DNA of 64,000 bases from CBDFHV01 sp965247705 (GTDB lineage: Bacteria; Pseudomonadota; Alphaproteobacteria; Rhodospirillales; CAMCUA01). The notes below the pieces were generated by a model. The model saw nothing but the letters and a program-made list of their open reading frames with translations. It was not told the DNA's origin and ran no database searches. Below, piece after piece: positions 47,455-55,925 of this stretch; position 1 is the stretch's first letter, and each line of letters opens with the position of its first letter. The stretch is from the NCBI GenBank assembly GCA_965247705.1, contig CBDFHV010000011.1, forward strand, positions 1-64,000, given 5' to 3'. The position numbers were made by a program, and so were the translations under genes.

Positions 47455-48294
47455 GGTCCGGACTCATTCAAATCCAGTAGCAGACGAGAGCGGCGAGGCA
47501 TAGGCCTGCCATGAAGTTGATGGCGTTCTTGTCGTATCGCGTGGCGATGCGTCGGAAGTCCTTGAGGCGTCCGAACATGCGCTCGATGGTGTTTCGGTCT
47601 TTGTATCGCTCTGTGTCGAAGGGATGAGGTTGTTTGCGGTTCACCTTGTTGGGGATGACCGGCTGGATTTTCTGGCGTAGCAGGCAGGCGCGCCAGTGGT
47701 CGGCGTCATAGGCCTTGTCGGCGAGAAGATATCGCGTCCTCGGCAGATGCGCGGCGAGCATGACGGCGCCCTTGATGTCGGCGGTCTGGCCGGGCGTGAG
47801 ATAGAAGGCCAGGGGCCGGCAATGTTCGTCGCTCAGGGCATGGACCTTGGTGTTGCGTCCGCCCTTTGTGCGGCCGATGGCCTGAGCAGAGGCCCCCCTT
47901 TTCCGCCGCCGGCGCAGCGATGCGCCTTGACGTGTGTGGTGTCGATGGAGACCTGTTGCGGTGTCCCTGCCAGGCTCTCCGTCAAAGCCGGGAACAGGTA
48001 CTGCCAGTGACCACGTTGCGACCACCGGTCGCCTATAGCGATTGTAGACCGTCGTCGAAGGCCCGTACGCCGGTGGGCAGTCCTGCCAGCGGCAGCCCGA
48101 CTGGAGAACGTGAAGGATGCCACTGATGATCCGCCGATCATCCTCGCGCCGCTTACCCGCCGCGTAGTAAGGAAGATGCGGCTCGATCGCCGCCCATTGC
48201 TGATCTGAGAGCCAAAATGATCCGCGCATGCCTCAAAACCTCCTGCGTTCGGTTCCAAGACATTGAATCAGATAATGGTTAATGAGTTATGACC
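47455..48294 (-). mobile_element. IS5-family insertion sequence, copy 2 (different type)
   Basis: An 840-bp element with related ends GGTCCGGACTCATTCA (left) and GGTCATAACTCATTAA (right, inward). CTAG is duplicated on both sides (47451-47454 and 48295-48298). It is inserted exactly at the stop codon of the SUMF1-domain gene. It is distinct in sequence from the IS5 element at 44.4 kb. Confidence 0.85.
47468..48229 (-). pseudogene. IS5-family transposase, frame-disrupted
   Basis: The N-terminal part (FWLSDQQWAAIEPHLPYY ... TTVYNRY) and C-terminal part (SAQAIGRTKGGRNTKVHAL ... TIERMFGRLKDFRRIATRYDKNAINF) share one frame. The middle (RWSQRGHWQYLFPALTE ... IDTTHVKAHRCAGGGKGG, with the first catalytic Asp) is in another. 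The downstream switch, at A4G6 (47893-47902), fits a normal programmed -1 shift. The upstream one (near 48021-48040) requires an indel of one extra base or two missing. The transposase therefore looks inactivated. Confidence 0.8.
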
Positions 48295-48445
48295 CTAGAT
48301 GTGAGCTTTCAATGGGTTGCCCACTCGGTCCTGACCGAGGAAGCTGAAGTTGCCTAGACTTTAGCGATTCCCAGGAGGACCAAACGGACGTCCACGGGAA
48401 TGCCCGCCTGACGCCGCATACATGAAGGACCGACGAAATCGCGTT

Positions 48446-49246
48446 CTATGAGGGAACATTGCCGAATACCCCCCATTGGATCAGCAACTCACTGATGTTT
48501 TCCAGGAAATCCGTGCGCTTTTCGACCACCGAAACCGTGTCCGGCAAGTCGCGCAACCGTTTGTCTCCCTTTTCGTAACTGGTCAGCAGGACGATGTGGA
48601 TATCGTGCAACCGATCCGCGGCGGCGAACATTTTGCAGAGTTCACGACCATCGAACGGCGCCAAGTCATAGTTGATGAACACAACGTTAGGCCTGATGTC
48701 CACCGCGACAGACAGCGCCTCGATGCTGTTATAGGCGCGCATGACGCGAAAGCCGCAGGACAGCAGTTCCTTGACCATCGTCTTCCGCTGCAATCCCGGC
48801 GGCATGACGAGCAAGACATTGACGCCGTGATCCTTCTGAGTGCTGAACGTCACCGCGTGGCCGGTGGGCAAAGCATTGAGCAGGCGTTGAGGATTGTCCT
48901 TCACGATGGACTCGCCCGAGGAAATCAGATCCATCATCAGGCTCAAATAGGCCCGGATGTCGGCGATGTTGTTGGCCCCAAACCCGCTTGCGTTCTCAAT
49001 GTAGTCTTCAAGCATGTGGGCGACGCGCCCGGTAATCGGAAAACCGAAAGTCGCGCCTTGGCCCTTGATGTTATGAATGTGGCGCTGGATGCTGATGAGA
49101 CCTTCTTCCGCATCACCTTGACCGCTTTCGAGCACGTCAAGGCTTGCCTCGATGTCCTCGATCTGATCATGGGCGGTTTCAATAAACTCCTGGCGCAACC
49201 GGGCCAGGAGTTCGTCAATGTCATTGACTCCGACTGAAAGCGACAC
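48446..49246 (-). CDS. Hpt-domain protein with degenerate receiver domain
   Basis: A 266-residue signalling protein. The N-terminal histidine phosphotransfer domain (residues ~1-115) has the phospho-His site IQRHIHNIKGQGATFGF. A C-terminal receiver-like fold spans about 140-260. In it, the phospho-acceptor Asp appears to be Asn (VVFINYDLAPFDGREL), though later LLTSYEKGD retains the Thr/Ser and Lys-like positions. It may act as a phosphorelay intermediate with a pseudo-receiver output. No kinase is adjacent. The upstream region is AT-rich and holds its probable promoter. Confidence 0.8.
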   Translation of the reverse strand: MSLSVGVNDIDELLARLRQEFIETAHDQIEDIEASLDVLESGQGDAEEGLISIQRHIHNIKGQGATFGFPITGRVAHMLEDYIENASGFGANNIADIRAYLSLMMDLISSGESIVKDNPQRLLNALPTGHAVTFSTQKDHGVNVLLVMPPGLQRKTMVKELLSCGFRVMRAYNSIEALSVAVDIRPNVVFINYDLAPFDGRELCKMFAAADRLHDIHIVLLTSYEKGDKRLRDLPDTVSVVEKRTDFLENISELLIQWGVFGNVPS

Positions 49247-49496
49247 ATGACCTCCATTGTCGGTCCCAATGTTGGACGAACATGCTATGCCGGGAAATCA
49301 TAAAAGGGTTATTCCATCGGTATAATATATGCGAACTTTCTAATGTTGCTACATTTTGGCATTCCCCTCTCCCCTTCTCCTGAAGCCCGTTACCGTATTG
49401 TTGATAGCGCGCCCCTCAACAGGTTGTGAAAGGGCCGCGCCCGGGGATGGGCTATGGTTCCGTCCGCACACGCCCCGCAACCCGGAGGAGCCAGCC
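49247..49496. promoter_or_regulatory. AT-rich divergent intergenic region
   Basis: 250 bases between two divergent genes. The central part (about 49290-49370, with TATAATATATGCG) is far more AT-rich than the surroundings and probably carries promoters for both sides. No operator could be defined. An AGGAG precedes the 49497 start. Confidence 0.4.
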
Positions 49497-49937
49497 ATGC
49501 AGCGTGCCTTGACGACTCTTGCGGCGGCGATCCTTGCCGCCACCTTCGCCGCGGCGTCGAGCCAGGCCGCCGGCACCGGCCCCAAGCGGGTGACGGTGAC
49601 CGGCGAACTGATCGATACCTGGTGCTACGCCACCGAGATCATGTACGCCCTCGGCACCGCCCATCACCAATGCGCCGTGTGGTGCGCGATCGGCGGCATC
49701 CCGGTCGGTATCAAGGACGACGACGACAACGTGTACGTGGTCCTCAAGGTGGAGGACGACTCCACCAGCGTCGCCAACCCGCGGATTATCTGGATCCAGA
49801 CCCACAACGTGACGGTGGACGGCGACCTCTACGAGCGGGACGGCGTCAAATACCTGGTCGTCACCAAGGTCGGCGACGACCACGGCATCGTCAATCTGAG
49901 CCACGATGAATACGGCATTCAGCCGTTTGGGGAGTGA
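49497..49937 (+). CDS. Cys-rich secreted protein of unknown function (1)
   Basis: A 146-residue predicted periplasmic protein: signal peptide MQRALTTLAAAILAATFAAA, then VTVTGELIDTWCYATEI, GTAHHQCAVWCAIGGIPVGI and DDDDNVYVVLKVED. The arrangement Asp-x-x-Cys, His-His-x-Cys-x3-Cys is conserved in a widespread but unnamed family often found near copper proteins. The Cys/His set could bind copper or heme. AGGAG precedes the ATG. It lies three bases upstream of a related protein, and a SCO1 gene follows, so the three form an operon. Confidence 0.8.
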   Translation: MQRALTTLAAAILAATFAAASSQAAGTGPKRVTVTGELIDTWCYATEIMYALGTAHHQCAVWCAIGGIPVGIKDDDDNVYVVLKVEDDSTSVANPRIIWIQTHNVTVDGDLYERDGVKYLVVTKVGDDHGIVNLSHDEYGIQPFGE

Positions 49938-49940
49938 GCC

Positions 49941-50462
49941 ATGCGCCGGATGATCGCTCTTGTCGCCGCCCTGCTGATCGCGCCGGCCGCCTGGTCGGCC
50001 GAGGAGTGGGGCATCGAGAACGAAGAAAAGGCCCGCTTCGAGGCGGTGGTGGTGGACATCCTCTGCGAGCTGACCGGGGACTGCCCCGCCGACTGCGGGG
50101 CGGGCAAGCGCCAACTCGGTTTGCTGCGGGACGACGGCACCCTGGTGCTGGTGGTCAAGAACTTCGACATCTTCGCCGGCGGCGTGGAAGACCTGAAGGG
50201 CTTCTGCAAGAAGCGCATCGTCGCCGACGGCTTGATGATCAGCAGTCCCAGGACGCCCATGTTCGCCCTCCAGTTCAAGCGCCTCGCCCCCGATGGCAAG
50301 TGGAGCCGCGCCAACCGGTTCTCCAAGGAATGGGCCAAGGCCCACGGCCACCAGCCCGACACCGAGCCGGTCAACCAGTGGTTCCGCAACGACCCTCTGG
50401 TCAAAGAGATCCTCGAGAAGGACGGGGTGTTCGGACTGCCCGGGGTGAAGCCGGAGGATTAG
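49941..50462 (+). CDS. Cys-rich secreted protein of unknown function (2)
   Basis: A 173-residue predicted periplasmic protein with signal peptide MRRMIALVAALLIAPAAWSA. Its core FEAVVVDILCELTGDCPADCGAGKRQLGLLRDDGTLVLVVKN follows the same layout as protein 1: hydrophobic strand, Asp-x-x-Cys, a Cys-x3-Cys pair, Gly-Leu, Asp-Asp-Gly, then a valine-rich strand. It is probably a divergent relative with a longer C terminus. It is tightly linked to its neighbours (3-base gaps on both sides). Confidence 0.78.
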   Translation: MRRMIALVAALLIAPAAWSAEEWGIENEEKARFEAVVVDILCELTGDCPADCGAGKRQLGLLRDDGTLVLVVKNFDIFAGGVEDLKGFCKKRIVADGLMISSPRTPMFALQFKRLAPDGKWSRANRFSKEWAKAHGHQPDTEPVNQWFRNDPLVKEILEKDGVFGLPGVKPED

Positions 50463-50464
50463 GG

Positions 50465-51067
50465 ATGGCGTCCCGACCACGGCACCTGGTTTTCCCGTTC
50501 GTTTTGGCCGCCGCGCTGACCGCGGCGGCCATCGCGCCCGCCGAAGCGGTTGCGCCCGAATTGCCAATCCGCTTCGGCGGGCCGTTCGAGCTGGTGGACC
50601 ACACCGGCGCGGCGCGCACGGACAAGGACTTTCGCGGCCGCCATCTGCTGATCGCCTTCGGCTACACGTCCTGCCCCGACGTCTGTCCGACCACCCTGCA
50701 GACCATCGCCGACGCCCTTGACGCCATCGGCCCGCTGGCCGAGGCGGTGCAGCCCGCCTTCGTTTCCGTCGACCCGGACCGCGACCGTTCCGATGATTTG
50801 GCGGACTACGTGGCGGCATTTCATCCGCGTCTCGTCGGCCTGACCGGAAGCGAAGCCCAAGTGCGGGCCGCGGCCAAGGCCTATCGGGTCCACCGCACCA
50901 AGGTGGTTGCCCCGGGTACGGCGCCGGATGACTACCTGGTCAACCATTCCTCACTGATCTACCTGATGGGGCCCGATGGCAAGTTCGTCACCCTGTTCAC
51001 CCTACGGACGGACTCGGAAAGCATGGCCGCGACCTTGCGCAAGTATCTAGCCGGCGCGGCGTCGTAG
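50465..51067 (+). CDS. SCO1/SenC copper chaperone
   Basis: A 200-residue thioredoxin-fold protein with an N-terminal signal or anchor (LVFPFVLAAALTAAAIA). The copper site CPDVCP is in AFGYTSCPDVCPTTLQ, and the copper-ligand His in YLVNHSSLIYLMGPDG. VSVDPDRDRSD is also conserved. SCO proteins metallate the CuA site of cytochrome oxidase or act as periplasmic thiol reductases. It is co-transcribed with the two Cys-rich secreted proteins. Together with the PCu(A)C protein at 2.7 kb, it indicates a copper delivery system. Confidence 0.94.
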   Translation: MASRPRHLVFPFVLAAALTAAAIAPAEAVAPELPIRFGGPFELVDHTGAARTDKDFRGRHLLIAFGYTSCPDVCPTTLQTIADALDAIGPLAEAVQPAFVSVDPDRDRSDDLADYVAAFHPRLVGLTGSEAQVRAAAKAYRVHRTKVVAPGTAPDDYLVNHSSLIYLMGPDGKFVTLFTLRTDSESMAATLRKYLAGAAS

Positions 51068-51154
51068 GGGGCCTTCTTGCCGCGGGCCATGAAATCGTCG
51101 CCCGCGTGGCGTATGTATGGGGCGGATTCGTACTGAACGCGGGAGCGACCCCCG

Positions 51155-52402
51155 ATGACCGACAGCCTTGGCCTCTTCCCCCGGCGGAAAAGTATCGCCG
51201 TTCGCGTTGGCGATGTGGTGGTGGGCGGCGACGCGCCGATCGTTGTCCAGTCCATGACCAACACGGACACCGCCGATGCCGAAGGCACCGCCCGCCAGGT
51301 GAAGGCCCTGGCCGAGGCGGGTTCCGAACTGGTGCGCATCACCGTCGACACCGAGGACGCCGCCCGGGCCGTGCCCCACATCCGCGACGCGCTGGACCGC
51401 ATGGACTGCGCCGTGCCCCTGGTGGGAGACTTCCACTACAACGGCCACCGGTTGCTGGCCGGCCATCCGGCCTGCGCCGAGGCCTTGGCCAAGTACCGCA
51501 TCAATCCGGGCAACGTGGGCTTTGGCGAAAAGCGCGACACCCAGTTCGCCATGATGATCGAGAAGGCCCTCGAGCACGACCGCCCGGTGCGCATCGGAGT
51601 CAACTGGGGCAGCCTTGATCAGGACCTGCTCACCGGCCTGATGGACGCCAACGCCAAGACCGCGTCGCCGCAGCCGGCGGACGCGGTCACCCGCGAGGCG
51701 CTGGTGCTGTCGGCCCTGAACAGCGCCCAGCAGGCCCAGGCCATGGGGCTGGGCGCCGACCGCATCATCATTTCGTGCAAGGTCAGCGCGGTGCAGGACC
51801 TTATCGGCGTCTACGGCGACCTGGCCGCCCGCTGCGATTACGCCCTGCACCTGGGCCTGACCGAGGCGGGCATGGGTTCGAAGGGCATCGTCGCCTCCAC
51901 CGCCGGGCTTTCCGTCCTGCTGCAGCGGGGAATCGGCGACACCATCCGCATCTCGCTGACGCCCGAGCCGGGTGGCGACCGCACCCGCGAGGTCATCGTC
52001 GCCCAGGAGATCCTGCAAACCATGGGCTTGCGGTCCTTCACCCCCCTGGTGGCCGCCTGTCCCGGTTGCGGACGCACCACCAGCACCTTCTTCCAAGTGC
52101 TGGCCGACCGCATCCAGGGCCACGTGCGCACCCGCATGCCCGATTGGCGCGAGGCCTATCCGGGCGTCGAGTCCCTTCAGCTTGCGGTCATGGGCTGCAT
52201 CGTCAACGGCCCCGGGGAAAGCAAGCACGCCGATATCGGCATCAGCCTGCCCGGCACCGGCGAACAGCCGTCCGCCCCCGTCTTCATCGACGGTAAGAAG
52301 GCGATGACCCTGCGCGGCGACGCCATCGCCGAGGACTTCATCCAGATCGTCGAGGACTACGTGGACAAACGCTATGGCCAGCGGCCGGACGCCGCCGATT
52401 GA
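51155..52402 (+). CDS. ispG: 4-hydroxy-3-methylbut-2-en-1-yl diphosphate synthase
   Basis: A 415-residue 4Fe-4S enzyme of the MEP isoprenoid pathway. VGDVVVGGDAPIVVQSMTNTDT opens the TIM barrel. The cluster cysteines are in AACPGCGRTT and VMGCIVNGPGES. ADIGISLPG also fits GcpE/IspG. It is full-length bacterial type without the plant insertion. Its end overlaps the SNase-like gene by 29 bases in another frame. Confidence 0.97.
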   Translation: MTDSLGLFPRRKSIAVRVGDVVVGGDAPIVVQSMTNTDTADAEGTARQVKALAEAGSELVRITVDTEDAARAVPHIRDALDRMDCAVPLVGDFHYNGHRLLAGHPACAEALAKYRINPGNVGFGEKRDTQFAMMIEKALEHDRPVRIGVNWGSLDQDLLTGLMDANAKTASPQPADAVTREALVLSALNSAQQAQAMGLGADRIIISCKVSAVQDLIGVYGDLAARCDYALHLGLTEAGMGSKGIVASTAGLSVLLQRGIGDTIRISLTPEPGGDRTREVIVAQEILQTMGLRSFTPLVAACPGCGRTTSTFFQVLADRIQGHVRTRMPDWREAYPGVESLQLAVMGCIVNGPGESKHADIGISLPGTGEQPSAPVFIDGKKAMTLRGDAIAEDFIQIVEDYVDKRYGQRPDAAD

Positions 52403-52883
52403 CGGTCCCGGCCGCGCCGTTCGGCTGGCGGCCGGCCTACTCGCCGCCGTCCTGCTGACCGCCGCCGGCGAGGTGGCGGAAGGTCCCGCCGAGGCGGTAA
52501 GCGGCGAGAGCCTGATCGTCGGCGGCCGCCTCTTTTGCCTCCAGGGCATCGACGCCCCCGAGCAAGGCCAGACCTGCCGCAATTCCACGGGCAAAGAGTA
52601 TAACTGCGGCGAGGTCTCGCGCACCGCCCTGATCGACCTGGTTATCGGCGCCCGCGTTCGCTGCGTCGCCTCCGGTCCCTTGCGCCAGGGGTGTCAGATG
52701 GCCCGCTGCGGCGTCGACGGTTACGACCTGTCGCAAGGCATGGTCTACACCGGCTGGGCCCTGGCCGATCCCCAGTCCGGCGGCCGCTACCGGGGACTTC
52801 AGGAAGAGGCGCGGGGCGACAAGCGGGGCCTGTGGCGGGGCCGGTCTTTCCAGACCCCCTGGGAATGGCGCGCCAACCGATAA
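52374..52883 (+). CDS. Thermonuclease-like (SNase-domain) secreted protein
   Basis: A 169-residue protein with an N-terminal hydrophobic segment (AVRLAAGLLAAVLLTAAG) suggesting export. An SNase-type OB fold follows: SLIVGGRLFCLQGIDAPEQGQTC, the conserved IDAPE, then GDKRGLWRGRSFQTPWEWR near the C terminus. Several Cys pairs could form disulfides. Typical homologues degrade nucleic acids, though many exported copies are uncharacterised. Its start lies inside ispG. Confidence 0.8.
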   Translation: MASGRTPPIDGPGRAVRLAAGLLAAVLLTAAGEVAEGPAEAVSGESLIVGGRLFCLQGIDAPEQGQTCRNSTGKEYNCGEVSRTALIDLVIGARVRCVASGPLRQGCQMARCGVDGYDLSQGMVYTGWALADPQSGGRYRGLQEEARGDKRGLWRGRSFQTPWEWRANR

Positions 52884-52913
52884 TTCGCTCCACACCCTTA
52901 CGAAGGAGATCCC

Positions 52914-53378
52914 ATGCGAATCCTGACGGTTTTTGTCCTCGCCGCCCTGGCCCTCGCCGATCCGGTCCGGGCGGAAAACCCGACGCCTCATTCGGGTACC
53001 CAGGCGATGGACACAGGCAAGCCCTACGGCGCCTATGTCAAGAACCTGCTGGCCGCCATCAAGGGCAACAAGATGGGCGTTGTCGCTCACGCCTGCGCCA
53101 CCTGCGGGGCCAAGAACATCGGGGTCACCATCCCCGGCAACGAAGTGATCATGATCTTCCACCCGCGCTTCGCGGTGCGCATGTTGAAAGCCAGCGTACC
53201 AGCGGGGATGGAGGCGCCGCTACGGCTCTACGTGACCGAGAACAAGGACGGCACCGCCCGCCTGACCTACCGGCTGCCAAGCCACGTCTTCGGCGCCTAC
53301 AAGGTGGCCGCCCTTGACGACATGGCCACGGAACTGGACGCCATCGTCGCCAAGATCGTCGCCGACGCGGGGGGCTGA
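52914..53378 (+). CDS. DUF302-domain secreted protein
   Basis: A 154-residue predicted periplasmic protein: signal peptide MRILTVFVLAALALADPVRA, then a DUF302 domain with the AACATCGAKN segment and VIMIFHPRFAVRML, ending in a helical tail. DUF302 proteins are often encoded with sulfur or heavy-metal genes, and their role is unproven. The ribosome-binding site is AAGGAG. It lies 12 bases upstream of the YeeE/YedE transporter and is probably coexpressed with it. Confidence 0.85.
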   Translation: MRILTVFVLAALALADPVRAENPTPHSGTQAMDTGKPYGAYVKNLLAAIKGNKMGVVAHACATCGAKNIGVTIPGNEVIMIFHPRFAVRMLKASVPAGMEAPLRLYVTENKDGTARLTYRLPSHVFGAYKVAALDDMATELDAIVAKIVADAGG

Positions 53379-53390
53379 ACAGGCAAACCC

Positions 53391-54563
53391 ATGACCACGT
53401 CGAGCCTTGCCCGTCCGGCCATTCAGTGGCCGGTCCTGCTGCCGGCGATGGCCGGAAGCCTGCTGCTGTGGGCGGTCGTGATGACCAACGACGGGCGACG
53501 GGCGGCCCTGTTCGTCATCGGTATAGGCATGGGCGTCAGTCTCTATCACGCCACCTTCGGCTTCACCGCCGCCTATCGGCGGGCGGTCACCGAAGGCGAC
53601 GTGTCCGGCGTGATCGCCCAGGTGGTCATGCTGGCCCTTGCCGTCCTTCTGTTCGCGCCGGTGCTGTCGTGGCCGGAAGTATTCGGCAACGCACGCTCCG
53701 GCGCCTTGGCGCCGGTCAGCCTTTCCATGGGGCTGGGCGCGTTCCTGTTCGGCATCGGCATGCAGGTCGGCGGCGCCTGTGCCTCGGGGACTCTCTATAC
53801 GGCCGGCGGCGGCAGCCCGCGGATGATCCTGGTGCTGGTCTTCTTCTGTATCGGCGGCTTCTGGGCCAGCCTGCACATGGACTGGTGGCAGACGTTGCCG
53901 GGTGTGGGCGTGGTCTCCCTGACCGAACTGTGGGGCGGTCCCGTGGCGGTGGTGGCGCAGCTTGTTGTCCTGGGTTTGATTCCCCTGGCGCTCATTCTCC
54001 TCGGCGGCCGCATCCGGCGGCCTCTGTGGTGGGCCGGAGATTTTAAGCCCCAGGAGCTGCTGCGCGGGCCATGGCCCCTGCTGCTGAGCGCCGGGCTGTT
54101 GGCCCTCTTTAACCTGGCGACGCTGCTGATCGCCGGTCACCCCTGGTCCATCACCTGGGCCTTTACCCTGTGGGCGGCCAAGGGCGCGGCCCTGATCGGC
54201 TGGGACCCGGTCACCAGCCCGTTCTGGGCCGACGGCTTTCCAGCCCGCGCCCTGGCGGCACCGGTCCTCTCCGACACCACCTCGGTGATGAACTTCGGCA
54301 TTATTCTGGGCGCGCTGGCGGCCGCGGCCCTGGCTGGAAAGGTAAAGCCCAAGGCCCGCCTGCCGGGACGATCCCTCGCGGCGGCGGTCCTCGGCGGCCT
54401 GATGCTGGGCTACGGTGCCCGCCTGGCCTATGGCTGCAACATCGGCGCCTTTTTCAGCGGCGTCGCCTCGGCCAGCCTCCATGGCTGGGTGTGGATCGTC
54501 TGCGCCCTGGGCGGCACCGTCATCGGTATCCGGCTGCGGCGTTTCTTCCGGTTGGAAGGCTAG
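53391..54563 (+). CDS. YeeE/YedE-family sulfur (thiosulfate) transporter
   Basis: A 390-residue polytopic membrane protein with an internal duplication. Cys-containing motifs GMQVGGACASGTLYTAGGGS and GARLAYGCNIGAFFSGVAS are in the two halves, matching the pore cysteines of TsuA-type thiosulfate importers. It has about ten or more hydrophobic helices. Members move thiosulfate or other reduced sulfur. Its 3' end overlaps the convergent hydroxylase gene by four bases. Confidence 0.9.
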   Translation: MTTSSLARPAIQWPVLLPAMAGSLLLWAVVMTNDGRRAALFVIGIGMGVSLYHATFGFTAAYRRAVTEGDVSGVIAQVVMLALAVLLFAPVLSWPEVFGNARSGALAPVSLSMGLGAFLFGIGMQVGGACASGTLYTAGGGSPRMILVLVFFCIGGFWASLHMDWWQTLPGVGVVSLTELWGGPVAVVAQLVVLGLIPLALILLGGRIRRPLWWAGDFKPQELLRGPWPLLLSAGLLALFNLATLLIAGHPWSITWAFTLWAAKGAALIGWDPVTSPFWADGFPARALAAPVLSDTTSVMNFGIILGALAAAALAGKVKPKARLPGRSLAAAVLGGLMLGYGARLAYGCNIGAFFSGVASASLHGWVWIVCALGGTVIGIRLRRFFRLEG

Positions 54564-55795
54564 AGGGCGGCCCCCGATACCAATCGGGGCAGATCACCGG
54601 CTAGCCCCATGGCCTGCTGGACCAGGTGCCGCTTCAACATCGGCATCCGGTCGACGGCGGCCATGCCCACCCGGCGGGCGGCCCGCAGAAGCCCCAGGTC
54701 GTTGGAGAACAGCCGATTGATGCCGTCGGTGGAGGCCGCCATCAAGGCGTTGTCGAACCGCCGCCAGCGGCCGAAACGGCTGACCACCGCCGTTGACCCG
54801 ATATCCAGGCCGAGCCGGTGGGCATCGACCACCACTTCCGCCAGGGCGGCGGCGTCGCGGATGCCCATGTTCAGGCCCTGGCCGGCCAGGGGATGGATGA
54901 CATGGGCCGCGTCGCCGATCAGGGCCAGGCGCCGGGCCACGGGCCGTTCGGCGAACTGGAGACCCAGGGGGTAGGACCAACGGGGGCCGACGAGCCGCAA
55001 CGCGCCCAGAAAATCGCCGAACCGCTCCGCCACCGCCGCCAGAAAGGCTTCGTCGTCGAGAGCCAGAAAGGCGGGGGCCCGCTCGGCCCGTTCGGTCCAC
55101 ACGATGGAACAATGCCGGCCCGACAGGGGCAGGATGGCGAAGGGGCCGGAGGGCAGGAATCGCTCGTGGGCCACACAGCCGTGGTCCCGCTTATGACCGA
55201 TGGTGCAAACGATGGCCGTCTGGTCGTAGGACCAGCCCGAAACCCGAAGCCCCGCCGACCGCCGGGTCCAGGAGTTGCGTCCGTCCGCACCCACCGCCAG
55301 GCGCGCCCGAATGCGCCGGCCATCCTCAAGGGTGGCGGTGACCCCGTGCTCGCCCCGTTCGAGGGCCTCAAGCCGCGCCGGGGCCAGCACGTCGACCCGC
55401 CCCAGGCCGGCCAGGCGTTCGGCGATGGCACGGCCCAGGAAGCGGGCTTCCACCATGAAGCCGAACGGCGCCCCGGCGAGGGCCTGGTGGTCGTAGTGGA
55501 GGTGCAGCGGCGACTCCCCGTCCGACACCCGGATGTGATCGATGGGCGCCGGCGCCTCGGGCAGGGCATCCCACAGGCCTACTCCCTCCAGCACCCGCCG
55601 GGAACCGAGCGCGATGGCATAGGCCCGCCCGTCGAAGGTGTCCGGCGGGGCAATTCGGGGGTCACGTACATCCACCACGACCGTCGGCACGCCGGCGCCG
55701 TCGAAGGCGGCGGCAAGCACCGCGCCCACGGGGCCGCCGCCGATCAGCAGGACGGCGGTGTCGATGGTGCGCTTGCGGGATGCCGGGCGAGCCAT
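54560..55795 (-). CDS. FAD-dependent monooxygenase of the UbiH/UbiF/Coq6 type
   Basis: A 411-residue ring hydroxylase of ubiquinone biosynthesis. The FAD-binding GGGPVGAVLAAAFDGAGV is near residue 20, the second site is VGADGRNSWTRR, and the family signature ALIGDAAHVIHPLAGQGLNMGIRDA is near residue 295. Which ring position (UbiH, UbiF or UbiL type) is acted on cannot be settled. ATG 55795 follows GGAAGGACC. It is divergent from the DapC-like gene. Confidence 0.9.
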   Translation of the reverse strand: MARPASRKRTIDTAVLLIGGGPVGAVLAAAFDGAGVPTVVVDVRDPRIAPPDTFDGRAYAIALGSRRVLEGVGLWDALPEAPAPIDHIRVSDGESPLHLHYDHQALAGAPFGFMVEARFLGRAIAERLAGLGRVDVLAPARLEALERGEHGVTATLEDGRRIRARLAVGADGRNSWTRRSAGLRVSGWSYDQTAIVCTIGHKRDHGCVAHERFLPSGPFAILPLSGRHCSIVWTERAERAPAFLALDDEAFLAAVAERFGDFLGALRLVGPRWSYPLGLQFAERPVARRLALIGDAAHVIHPLAGQGLNMGIRDAAALAEVVVDAHRLGLDIGSTAVVSRFGRWRRFDNALMAASTDGINRLFSNDLGLLRAARRVGMAAVDRMPMLKRHLVQQAMGLAGDLPRLVSGAAL

Positions 55796-55925
55796 GGCAG
55801 GTCCTTCCCATGATTTCGAAGGGAAGTCCACCCGGGCCACGGGGGTCGTGACCGCGGTGGTCTGTTGGGGCGTGATGTCATACGTTCGGCCGGCGATCGG
55901 CCAACACCGGGAGGGCACGGACCCC

